DNA from: an uncultured Pelagibacteraceae bacterium
Lineage (GTDB): Bacteria; Pseudomonadota; Alphaproteobacteria; Pelagibacterales; Pelagibacteraceae
Direction: 5' to 3'
NCBI GenBank assembly: GCA_902591755.1
Contig: CACJBX010000006.1
Location: forward strand, 1-49,364
DNA: 49,364 nucleotides
The position numbers were made by a program, and so were the translations under genes. Every line of letters starts with the position of its first letter. Within the stretch, counting starts at the first letter, position 1. The notes under the pieces were generated by a model. The model had not been told where the DNA came from. It did no database searches and was given only the letters and a program-made list of their open reading frames with translations. Positions 42,955 through 49,364 of this stretch are shown one piece after another.

Positions 42955-44246
42955 TATTTAAAAACTCTTCTAAAAATATAATTTACATTTTTCAAATGCT
43001 TTGAATAAGTAAAGACTTTATCAATTTTTTTCTCAGAAATTAGCGATGTGATCGACTTATCTTTTTTAATCAATTCAATCAAATTAGTATTTTTGTTAAA
43101 GCTATTAATTGCGTGCATTTGAATTTTTTTATAAGCTTTTTCTCTTGAAAGACCAACTTTTGTAAGTTCTAACATCATTTCTTGTGAAAAAATTACTCCT
43201 TTAGTTATATTAAGATTTTTCATCATATTTTTCGGATAAATAATCATATTATCCACAAGATTTGTAAGTCTAAATAAAGCAAAATCTAAAGTAATATTAG
43301 CATCAGGACCTATATTTCTCTCTACGCTAGAGTGAGATATATCTCGTTCGTGCCAAAGAGCAATATTTTCAAGTGCAGGAATAACGCTACCTCTCACAAG
43401 TCTCGCAAGTCCTGTTAAATTTTCACTTAGTATTGGATTTTTTTTGTGAGGCATTGCAGAAGATCCTTTTTGACCTTTTGAAAAAAATTCTTGTAACTCA
43501 TAAACTTCAGATCTTTGTAAATGCCTAATCTCAGTTGCAAATCTTTCAATTGATCCAGCTATAATTCCCAAAACAGAAAAATAATATGCATGCCTATCTC
43601 TTGGAATAATCTGAGTTGATATTGGTTCAGGCTTCAGTTTTAATTTTTTTGATACAAAAACTTCCACTCTTGGATCTATATTAGCAAAAGTCCCAACTGC
43701 TCCAGAAATAGCACATGTTGAAACTTCATCTATAGCATTCTCTAATCGTTTTTTATTTCTTTTAAACTCTTCATAATAAGTTGCTAGCTTTAAACCGAAA
43801 GTAATTGGTTCAGCATGAATACCGTGACTTCTTCCGATACATGGGGTCATTTTATGCTTTAAAGCTTTTTTTTTAATTACAGATAATAACTTTTCTATAT
43901 CTTTTATTAAAATTTTACCTGATTGAACAAGTTGAATATTAAAACTCGTATCAAGAACATCTGATGATGTCATTCCTTGATGAAGGTATCTTGCTTTAAT
44001 TCCTGCTTTCTCAGTAATCGATGTTAGAAAAGCAATTATGTCATGTTTTACTTTACCCTCGATCTGATGAATTCTTTTTACATTAATTTTGCCTCTACGT
44101 TTAACTACAGAAGCCACACCCTTAGGTATAATTCTTAATTTTTCCATTGCTTGAGCTGCAGCAATTTCAACATCAAGCCAAATTTTATATTTATTTTCCT
44201 CTGACCAAATTTCTGTAAGTTCTTTTCTTGAATATCTCGATATCAT
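42954..44246 (-). CDS. purB: Adenylosuccinate lyase
   Basis: Removes fumarate from SAICAR and from adenylosuccinate, so it acts in both IMP and AMP formation. The 430-residue protein of the fumarase/aspartase superfamily has RYLHQGMTSSDVLDT, CIGRSHGIHAEPITFG with the catalytic His and the signature loop GSSAMPHKKNPILSENL with the catalytic Ser. It begins RYSRKELTEIWSEENKYKIWLDVE, like the shorter bacterial PurB group. The ATG overlaps the map stop by one base. Confidence 0.96.
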   Translation of the reverse strand: MISRYSRKELTEIWSEENKYKIWLDVEIAAAQAMEKLRIIPKGVASVVKRRGKINVKRIHQIEGKVKHDIIAFLTSITEKAGIKARYLHQGMTSSDVLDTSFNIQLVQSGKILIKDIEKLLSVIKKKALKHKMTPCIGRSHGIHAEPITFGLKLATYYEEFKRNKKRLENAIDEVSTCAISGAVGTFANIDPRVEVFVSKKLKLKPEPISTQIIPRDRHAYYFSVLGIIAGSIERFATEIRHLQRSEVYELQEFFSKGQKGSSAMPHKKNPILSENLTGLARLVRGSVIPALENIALWHERDISHSSVERNIGPDANITLDFALFRLTNLVDNMIIYPKNMMKNLNITKGVIFSQEMMLELTKVGLSREKAYKKIQMHAINSFNKNTNLIELIKKDKSITSLISEKKIDKVFTYSKHLKNVNYIFRRVFK

Positions 44247-45016
44247 TAATTGTAAGGAGGCTCCTTATAACCTTTAGCAGATTCTGTAAAAATTTCATAA
44301 CCATTTTCTGTGATTCCAACAGTATGCTCGAATTGTGCAGATAATGTTTTGTCTTTTGTAACAGCTGTCCAACCATCATTTAAAACTTTAGTTTGATACT
44401 TTCCAGCATTTATCATGGGCTCGATAGTAAAAGTCATACCTGGTTTTAATTCATCACCTGTATCCTTTGATCCATAGTGAAGTATGTTTGGTTCTTGATG
44501 AAAGTTTGTTCCTATTCCATGACCACAAAAATCTCTTACAACTGAAAATCCATTCTTTTCTACAAATGATTGTATCTCATAACCAATATCACCAATTCTT
44601 TTTCCAGGTTTTAATATTTTAATTGCTTTGTTAAGAGACTCGTAAGTAACATTAATAAGTTTTTTTGACTTAATAGAAATATTTCCAACCGTATACATTC
44701 GGCTAGTATCTCCATAGTGATCATTAATTATAGCTGTGACATCTATATTAACAATATCTCCATCTTGGAGTGTTCTATCACTAGGTATGCCATGACAGAC
44801 AACATGATTAAGAGAAGTACAAATAGACTTCTCAAATCCTCTATAAAATTGTGGCGCTGAGTAACCACCGTTGTCTCTTATAAATTCGTAGCAAAGTTTA
44901 TCAATATGATTTGTTGTTGTTCCTTCTTTAACATAATCAGTAATCATATCTAAAGTTTTAGATGCTAGAGAACCAGCAATTTTCATTTTTTCAAATTTTT
45001 CCAAATAGTTACTCAT
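44246..45016 (-). CDS. map: Type I methionine aminopeptidase
   Basis: Removes the initiator methionine from new proteins. The 256-residue enzyme carries all metal ligands in DGDIVNIDVTAIINDHYGDTSRMY (two Asp), FCGHGIGTNFHQEPNI (His), FTIEPMINAG (Glu) and SAQFEHTVGI (Glu). The start is the ATG at 45016; a TTG one codon upstream is unnecessary. The first bases overlap the end of sfsA by eight, so map follows sfsA in one message and leads the purine genes. Confidence 0.95.
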   Translation of the reverse strand: MSNYLEKFEKMKIAGSLASKTLDMITDYVKEGTTTNHIDKLCYEFIRDNGGYSAPQFYRGFEKSICTSLNHVVCHGIPSDRTLQDGDIVNIDVTAIINDHYGDTSRMYTVGNISIKSKKLINVTYESLNKAIKILKPGKRIGDIGYEIQSFVEKNGFSVVRDFCGHGIGTNFHQEPNILHYGSKDTGDELKPGMTFTIEPMINAGKYQTKVLNDGWTAVTKDKTLSAQFEHTVGITENGYEIFTESAKGYKEPPYN

Positions 45017-45695
45017 CAATAATATCTATTTTTTTTTCTATTTTGATTTCTTTATCGTTTAATTTACATCTATAAGCTAAAAATTTAACACCATCTTTTT
45101 TAACTTTTAAATAATTTTTATAATATTCTGCATCGATATCTTTAGCTATTTTAAATTTATTAATACCTTCAATTTGAGTTAAAAATAAGACAAATGGTTT
45201 ATAGCCATTTTTTATTGATTCAGCTAATTTAATTAAATGTTTTGAACCTCTAGATGTTATAGCGTCTGGAAATTCTGCAAAATCCTTATTTCTTAACAGA
45301 GTTACGTTTTTTACTTCTAGCAAATTTTTATCACATAAAAAATCAAATCTAGTATCATCTGAATATTTAAATTCTGGTTTTATTTCTTTTGTATTCTCAA
45401 ATTCTTTGATTAACTTTTTGTTGAGACCATCAAATACTATTTTATTTGCTCTATGAGTATTAACACCAACCATACGTTTGTTAGATTTTATCATTTCCAA
45501 TGTAAATTTAAGTTTTCGTTTTGGATCATTGCTCTTGGAAACAAAGACTATATTTCCTGGTTCTAAAAGGCCCATCATTGAGCCGGTGTTTGGACAGTGT
45601 GCAGTAATCTTTGAATTATTTACTTTGATATCGACAAAAAATCTTTTATACCGCTTGATTAATTTGCCTTTGATTAAAGTATTGGTAAATTTCAT
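45009..45695 (-). CDS. sfsA: SfsA family DNA-binding/sugar-fermentation stimulation protein
   Basis: A 228-residue SfsA homologue. It has LIKGKLIKRYKRFFVDIKVN, ITAHCPNTGSMMGLLEPGN with its Cys-Pro-Asn-Thr-Gly core, GVNTHRANKIVFDGL, SDDTRFDFLCDKNLLEVKNVTL and FPDAITSRGSKHL. These are the conserved OB-fold and nuclease-like blocks; the E. coli protein binds DNA, but the biochemical function is unresolved. I start it at the ATG at 45695. A further in-frame codon at 45806 would add 37 hydrophobic residues without family similarity and overlap the divergent gene. It heads the sfsA-map-purBCSQL-bolA-grxD block. Confidence 0.9.
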   Translation of the reverse strand: MKFTNTLIKGKLIKRYKRFFVDIKVNNSKITAHCPNTGSMMGLLEPGNIVFVSKSNDPKRKLKFTLEMIKSNKRMVGVNTHRANKIVFDGLNKKLIKEFENTKEIKPEFKYSDDTRFDFLCDKNLLEVKNVTLLRNKDFAEFPDAITSRGSKHLIKLAESIKNGYKPFVLFLTQIEGINKFKIAKDIDAEYYKNYLKVKKDGVKFLAYRCKLNDKEIKIEKKIDIIDE

Positions 45696-45717
45696 TATTA
45701 TTAATTTATATTTGTAA

Positions 45718-46470
45718 ATGAAAAATAAAAAAGAAATAAATGCAGGCATTATTATAATTGGAAATGAAGTTCTTTCTGGAAGAACTAAAGATACTAACAC
45801 AAGCACTTTATCACTTTGGTTGAATTCCTTAGGTGTGCAAGTAAAGGAAGTGAGGATTATTCCGGATATCGAAAAAGATATTATAGAAACTATAAATACT
45901 TTTAAAAATAAATTCTCTTATGTTTTTACAACAGGTGGAATAGGTCCAACACATGACGACATAACCGCTGAGTCAGTATCAAAAGCATTTAATATAGAAT
46001 ATGGTTATCACAAAGAAGCTTTTTCAATACTGGAAAAATATTACAAGCCAAGTGAATTTAGTGAAGGTAGAAAAAAGATGGCAATGATGCCAATGTCTGC
46101 AAAACTTATATTAAATCCCACGAGTGGTGCACCAGGATTTTATGTTGAAAATGTTTTTTCACTTCCAGGAGTACCATCGATTCTTAAATCAATGCTTGGT
46201 GGTCTAGATCATTTAATTACTGGTGGAGCACCAATTTTAAGTCATACAATAAATCTTAGAACAGTTGAGAGCGAAATTGCAAAATCTTTAACCCAAGTTC
46301 AAAACAACAATCAGGATGTTGAGATAGGAAGTTATCCTTTTTTTCGTGCAGGAAAATTAGGTGTTTCTATTGTTGTAAGATCTACTGATAAAACTAAAAT
46401 TGATACTTGTAATAATGAAATTTTGAAATTTGTTGCAGAACAAAAAATTCAAATAGTAAATGAGGTCTAA
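45718..46470 (+). CDS. CinA N-terminal/MoCF-type molybdopterin-binding domain protein
   Basis: A 250-residue protein of the competence/damage-inducible CinA family, with the MoaB/Mog fold: AGIIIIGNEVLSGRTKDTNTSTL, VFTTGGIGPTHDDITAESVSKAF, GAPGFYVENVFSLPGVPSILKSM. In CinA this domain is an ADP-ribose or NMN-type pyrophosphatase, and the C-terminal deamidase domain is absent here. It may thus act in nucleotide-pyridine salvage or in molybdopterin metabolism, and I cannot decide. It is divergent from sfsA with 22 bases between starts; a TATATT (45707-45712) ends five bases before the ATG. Confidence 0.87.
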   Translation: MKNKKEINAGIIIIGNEVLSGRTKDTNTSTLSLWLNSLGVQVKEVRIIPDIEKDIIETINTFKNKFSYVFTTGGIGPTHDDITAESVSKAFNIEYGYHKEAFSILEKYYKPSEFSEGRKKMAMMPMSAKLILNPTSGAPGFYVENVFSLPGVPSILKSMLGGLDHLITGGAPILSHTINLRTVESEIAKSLTQVQNNNQDVEIGSYPFFRAGKLGVSIVVRSTDKTKIDTCNNEILKFVAEQKIQIVNEV

Positions 46471-46871
46471 TGTTATATTTTGCCTATGGTAGCAATTTAC
46501 ATCAAGAACAAATGAAAAAGAGATGTTCTGGCTGTAAATATCTTAAAAAGTATATTCTTAGAGATTACCAACTAACTTTTAGAAGTGAGCTACGTGTAGC
46601 AGACATTGAACATAAAAAAGGATCTAGTGTTCAAGGAGCCTTGTATGAGATTACAGAGAAAGACGAGTCTTGTCTTGATAAATATGAGGACTTCCCAATT
46701 CTTTATAAAAAAATTTTTTTTAAATACGAGGGCAGGGAGGTAATGGTATATTCAATGGAAAAAAAGACGCCTTTTAAATATCCAAGTACAAGATATTTAA
46801 ATATCATTAAGCAAGGTTATAAAGACTGCGATTTAGATTTAAAATTTTTAGTTGAAGCCTTAAAGGGTTAA
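46470..46871 (+). CDS. Gamma-glutamylcyclotransferase-like protein
   Basis: A 133-residue GGCT/AIG2-fold protein. The substrate-binding loop is FAYGSNLHQEQM near residue 4-15 and the likely catalytic glutamate is in LDKYEDFPILYKK near residue 70, followed by YEGREVMVYSM. The family releases 5-oxoproline from gamma-glutamyl amino acids or degrades glutathione. It shares one base (TAATG) with the CinA-like gene. It is short, as is usual for bacterial YtfP/GGCT types. Confidence 0.85.
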   Translation: MLYFAYGSNLHQEQMKKRCSGCKYLKKYILRDYQLTFRSELRVADIEHKKGSSVQGALYEITEKDESCLDKYEDFPILYKKIFFKYEGREVMVYSMEKKTPFKYPSTRYLNIIKQGYKDCDLDLKFLVEALKG

Positions 46872-46872
46872 A

Positions 46873-47559
46873 ATGTTATCAAAATTTCAAATCTTTAAGA
46901 TAGGATTTTTTGATGTAGCACCACATTTGCTTTCAGTAATTCCTTTTGGAATAATATTTGGAGCGATTGGTATTGAACTAGGTTTCGATCCAATTATGAC
47001 TTATGCCACCTCATTAATAATTTTTGGAGGTGCATCACAAATTGTCTTTTTACAATTATTGTCTGGCGGAGCTTCATCATTAATAGCAATTACTTCAGTT
47101 GGGGTAATAAATTCAAGACACTTACTTTACGGGGCTGTTTTATCTGAATACTTAAATAAGTTATCATTGATAAAAAAATTTCTTATTTCTTATTTTATTG
47201 TAGATCAAGGTTTCGCTGTTTCAAATATCTATTTTAAGAAAAATAGAGAACAAAACTTTAATTATTACCATTTGTTGGGGTCCGGTATAACTCTTTGGCT
47301 TTGTTGGCAAATTTCTACAATAATTGGAATATACTTAGGATCTATTGTCCCAGAAGCATTAGGTTTAAAATTTGCAATCCCTTTAACTTTCATTGCAATT
47401 ATTATTAATGAACTAAGAAAATTAGATCATCTGTTTGTAATGATTATTTCAGGTTTAGCTGCAACTTTTTTTTATAACGCACCATTTAAATCATATATTT
47501 TAATCTCACCATTAATTGGTTTATTTACAGCTTATCTAATATTAAAATTTAAAAAATGA
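46873..47559 (+). CDS. azlC: AzlC family branched-chain amino acid exporter, large subunit
   Basis: A 228-residue protein with about six to seven hydrophobic helices. The family-typical start is GFFDVAPHLLSVIPFGIIFGAIG, followed by GGASQIVFLQLLSGGASSLIAI and NSRHLLYGAVLSEYL, then SYFIVDQGFAV. It pairs with the small AzlD, whose ATG overlaps its stop (ATGA). The pair is expected to export branched-chain amino acids or related compounds. No Lrp-type regulator lies next to it. Confidence 0.9.
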   Translation: MLSKFQIFKIGFFDVAPHLLSVIPFGIIFGAIGIELGFDPIMTYATSLIIFGGASQIVFLQLLSGGASSLIAITSVGVINSRHLLYGAVLSEYLNKLSLIKKFLISYFIVDQGFAVSNIYFKKNREQNFNYYHLLGSGITLWLCWQISTIIGIYLGSIVPEALGLKFAIPLTFIAIIINELRKLDHLFVMIISGLAATFFYNAPFKSYILISPLIGLFTAYLILKFKK

Positions 47560-47867
47560 CCTGGACTTCAATATTCATTGCAGGATTAATTACTTATTTT
47601 ACTAGAATGGGAATGATTACATTAATAGACAAGGATATTTTCAATGAAAATTTTAGAAAAATTTTAAATTATGTGCCCTCAGTTGTTTTCCCATCTATAA
47701 TATTTCCTGGTGTACTTTTAGATGATTATGGAAGTTTGGTAATTATCACTGACCCTAAAATTTATGGTGCACTTACAGCAATAATTGTAGGATATTTTTC
47801 AAGAAACGTAATTCTTACTATCGCATCGGGTTTAGCCTCATATTGGTTTTTGATATTTGTTTTTTAA
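47556..47867 (+). CDS. azlD: AzlD family transport protein, small subunit
   Basis: A 103-residue hydrophobic protein with about four helices. It starts TSIFIAGLITYFTRMGMITL and has VPSVVFPSIIFPGVLLDDYG and GALTAIIVGYFSRNVILTIASGL, all AzlD features. Overlaps azlC by four bases. It ends a transcription unit of four genes; the next 137 bases are gene-free. Confidence 0.9.
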   Translation: MTWTSIFIAGLITYFTRMGMITLIDKDIFNENFRKILNYVPSVVFPSIIFPGVLLDDYGSLVIITDPKIYGALTAIIVGYFSRNVILTIASGLASYWFLIFVF

Positions 47868-48004
47868 AAAAAATTACATTTTACTATTAAGATAATAAAA
47901 TCAACACTTATAACTTAAATCATTCTTGTGTTGTTATTATGCAATTTGTATAAGACTCAGATTATAGAATACACGATTATTAAAAGTTGTTATATTAGTA
48001 CATA
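47868..48004. other. Gene-free spacer before the methyltransferase
   Basis: 137 AT-rich bases between azlD and the methyltransferase. I see no tRNA and no strong terminator. Weak elements are a six-base inverted repeat CAACAC/GTGTTG (47902-47907, 47928-47933) around a 20-base loop, and a TATATT at 47991-47996 that ends eight bases before the next ATG. Confidence 0.5.
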
Positions 48005-48673
48005 ATGAAAAATTTAGAATTAGTAAAAAAAAAAGAAGCGGATAAATTTTTTATGAGACATAAATCTTATTACACAAAGCATTCTTTTGATTTGATAGAT
48101 GAAAAAATTTTAGATTTAATTAAAATAAACTCAATTCAAGCAAAAAATATTTTAGAAATAGGATGTGCTAATGGAAATAGACTAAATCAATATTCAAAAT
48201 TATGTAATTCAAAAAAAAGCTATGGGATTGACTTATCAAAAATTGCAATTTTAGATGGAAAACGAAGATATAAAAATCTTAAACTATTTAATATTTCTAG
48301 TATCGAAATTGAAAAAATTAAGGTAAATTTTGATTTGATAATATGTGGTTTTTTTCTTTATCATTTAGATAGAGAACTTATCTTTAAACAATTTGATTTA
48401 ATTCATAACAAATTATCAAAGAATGGACTATTATTGATATGGGATTTTGATCCATTGTTTAAGCATTCAAATGAAGAATTTAACTCAAAAAAATTAACTA
48501 GTTTTAAAATGAGTTACGATAATTTCTTAATAGAAAGTGGGTTATTTGAAATTGTTTATAAGCATAAATATAAAACTCCAACTAAAGATAAAAGAAAATT
48601 TAAATCTGATAGTGTTTCTTTAACCCTATTCAAAAAAATTGATTTTAGAAAAAAATACCCTGAAAATTTATAG
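48005..48673 (+). CDS. Class I SAM-dependent methyltransferase
   Basis: A 222-residue methyltransferase. Motif I is ILEIGCANGNRLNQYSK near residue 46-62, motif II the acidic YGIDLSKIAI, and motif IV is FDLIICGFFLYHLDREL near residue 112. The C-terminal stretch RKFKSDSVSLTLFKKID is seen in sugar- or glycan-modifying methyltransferases, so a nucleotide sugar or surface glycan is a possible substrate. Its stop is adjacent to the stop of the convergent ATP-sulfurylase-like gene without any spacer. Confidence 0.8.
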   Translation: MKNLELVKKKEADKFFMRHKSYYTKHSFDLIDEKILDLIKINSIQAKNILEIGCANGNRLNQYSKLCNSKKSYGIDLSKIAILDGKRRYKNLKLFNISSIEIEKIKVNFDLIICGFFLYHLDRELIFKQFDLIHNKLSKNGLLLIWDFDPLFKHSNEEFNSKKLTSFKMSYDNFLIESGLFEIVYKHKYKTPTKDKRKFKSDSVSLTLFKKIDFRKKYPENL

Positions 48674-49364
48674 TTAATCAATTAAAGACTTTTTAGATAA
48701 TAAATTTGAAATTTTTAAATCCATAAAATAACTTGGGATGACTTTATTTTTTTTTAGAAGATCCCTTATCATAGAACCACTAATTTTAATCTTATGTTTA
48801 TTTAAACATTTTGTGTTTAAACATTTAGTATTTTTTATAATTTTACAATTTTTACAATAAATCGGTTCATCTCCAGGAATTATCTTAATTTTTAACTTTT
48901 TTTGATTTTTATAACAAAATTTCTGTGACTGTTTATATCCATAAAAATTACCAATACCTGCATGATCTCTTCCAACCCAAAAATGGGTACACCCATAATT
49001 TCTCCTTACTATAGCATGTAGCGCTGCCTCTCTAAAACCTGCGTATCTAGGATAAGAAAAAAAAGGTATAGAAAAAACTTTGTCAGATTTAAATGTTTTT
49101 GAAGCTAATTTATTAGTTTTAATTATCAATTCATCATTGTATTCACCTTTTTTGTATTGACCGATCAAAGGTTGAATTAATAAAGCTCCAAATTTATTAA
49201 ATAAAAATTTATGAATCCATTGATGTGCTTTGTGTGGAACATTTCTTGTATGAAAACTAGCTAATTTAGAAATTTTTCTTCTTTTAATTTTTTTAATAAA
49301 AGATGAAGGAGAATAAAAATTTCTGTGTTTGAAATTGATTTTACTAATTGCCCTATAATCAAAA
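48674..49364 (-). CDS. sat: ATP sulfurylase (sulfate adenylyltransferase) family protein, 5' partial
   Basis: The frame is open from 48674 to the right edge, so the N-terminus is beyond the window (the TTG at 49168 is internal). The visible 229 residues carry Sat hallmarks in order: SFHTRNVPHKAHQ (the R-N-x-x-H-x-x-H nucleotide-binding motif), LLIQPLIGQYKKGEYND, SYPRYAGFREAALHAIVRRNYGCTHFWVGRDHAGIGNFYG in summary form, a cysteine-rich segment (CKNCK then CLNTKCL) and ISGSMIRDLLKK. It would form adenylylsulfate from ATP and sulfate, or run in reverse. Low similarity in the last 30 residues and location next to a methyltransferase suggest a role outside standard sulfur assimilation, but the evidence is thin. 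Confidence 0.82.
   Translation of the reverse strand, partial: FDYRAISKINFKHRNFYSPSSFIKKIKRRKISKLASFHTRNVPHKAHQWIHKFLFNKFGALLIQPLIGQYKKGEYNDELIIKTNKLASKTFKSDKVFSIPFFSYPRYAGFREAALHAIVRRNYGCTHFWVGRDHAGIGNFYGYKQSQKFCYKNQKKLKIKIIPGDEPIYCKNCKIIKNTKCLNTKCLNKHKIKISGSMIRDLLKKNKVIPSYFMDLKISNLLSKKSLID

Noticed and set aside
45696..45806. In-frame upstream extension of sfsA by 37 residues
   Set aside because: The added residues are hydrophobic with no SfsA similarity, lie antisense to the start of the CinA-like gene, and the conserved protein begins at MKFTNTLIKGKL (start 45695).
47902..47933. Possible hairpin after azlD
   Set aside because: Only six base pairs around a 20-base loop and no T-run, so it is too weak to call a terminator.
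1..49364. tRNA, rRNA, CRISPR, insertion sequence, prophage and attachment sites
   Set aside because: No cloverleaf-like GC-rich islands, direct-repeat arrays, transposase or integrase motifs were found on reading; all spacers are under about 160 bases. A covariance-model search could still find a small RNA that I cannot see.

Overview
The window looks like chromosomal DNA of a small-genome, free-living marine alphaproteobacterium of the SAR11/Pelagibacterales type. This is an inference from the very AT-rich sequence, A/T-ending codons, near absence of spacers (no gene-free gap over about 160 bases, many 1-20 base overlaps) and the gene set: TRAP transporter, class II DAHP synthase, small PurL with PurS and PurQ, prpDBC, cimA, and paired Grx4 and BolA. 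I see no rRNA, tRNA, CRISPR, IS element, prophage or integrase.

Layout. Bases 1-3042 hold a sulfur/polyamine group: mtnA (cut by the left edge), a 107-residue membrane protein, a FucA-like class II aldolase and a fused AdoMet decarboxylase-spermidine synthase. The fusion would make methylthioadenosine; mtnA and the aldolase look like two steps of its salvage to dihydroxyacetone phosphate. Bases 3043-9234 carry DUF6165, two glycosyltransferases, a thioredoxin-like protein, a gamma carbonic anhydrase-like protein, an FMN flavoprotein, a beta-hydroxyacid dehydrogenase and an MFS carrier, several in divergent pairs with only 6-32 bases between start codons. Then come rpoZ, cmk and a class III CoA transferase.

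Bases 11646-17720 are a TRAP operon (dctP, a hairpin, dctQ, dctM), dusA, two tandem TauE/SafE permeases and a DoxX protein. A phosphomannomutase is divergent from nrdAB, whose upstream region has two NrdR-box-like sites exactly 31 bases apart. A methyltransferase follows, then a minus-strand prpDBC propionate operon and gph. Divergent from gph is a GlmU acetyltransferase domain without its uridylyltransferase half, then glmS and an unrecognised membrane protein.

Bases 31107-38498 run aroG (class II), nadE, cysS, cimA, a DUF1989 protein, trmJ and rpsD. On the minus strand, sfsA-map-purB-purC-purS-purQ-purL-bolA-grxD (45695 to 38501) form one packed block. The right end has a CinA-N/MoCF protein, a gamma-glutamylcyclotransferase-like protein, azlCD, a methyltransferase and an ATP-sulfurylase-like gene running off the edge.

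The strongest leads are the methylthioadenosine-salvage/polyamine cluster with its embedded small membrane protein, the split glmU, the NrdR boxes before a reductase without an ATP cone, the hairpin at the dctQ start, and many genes whose -10-like elements lie so close to the start codon that leaderless mRNAs are likely.
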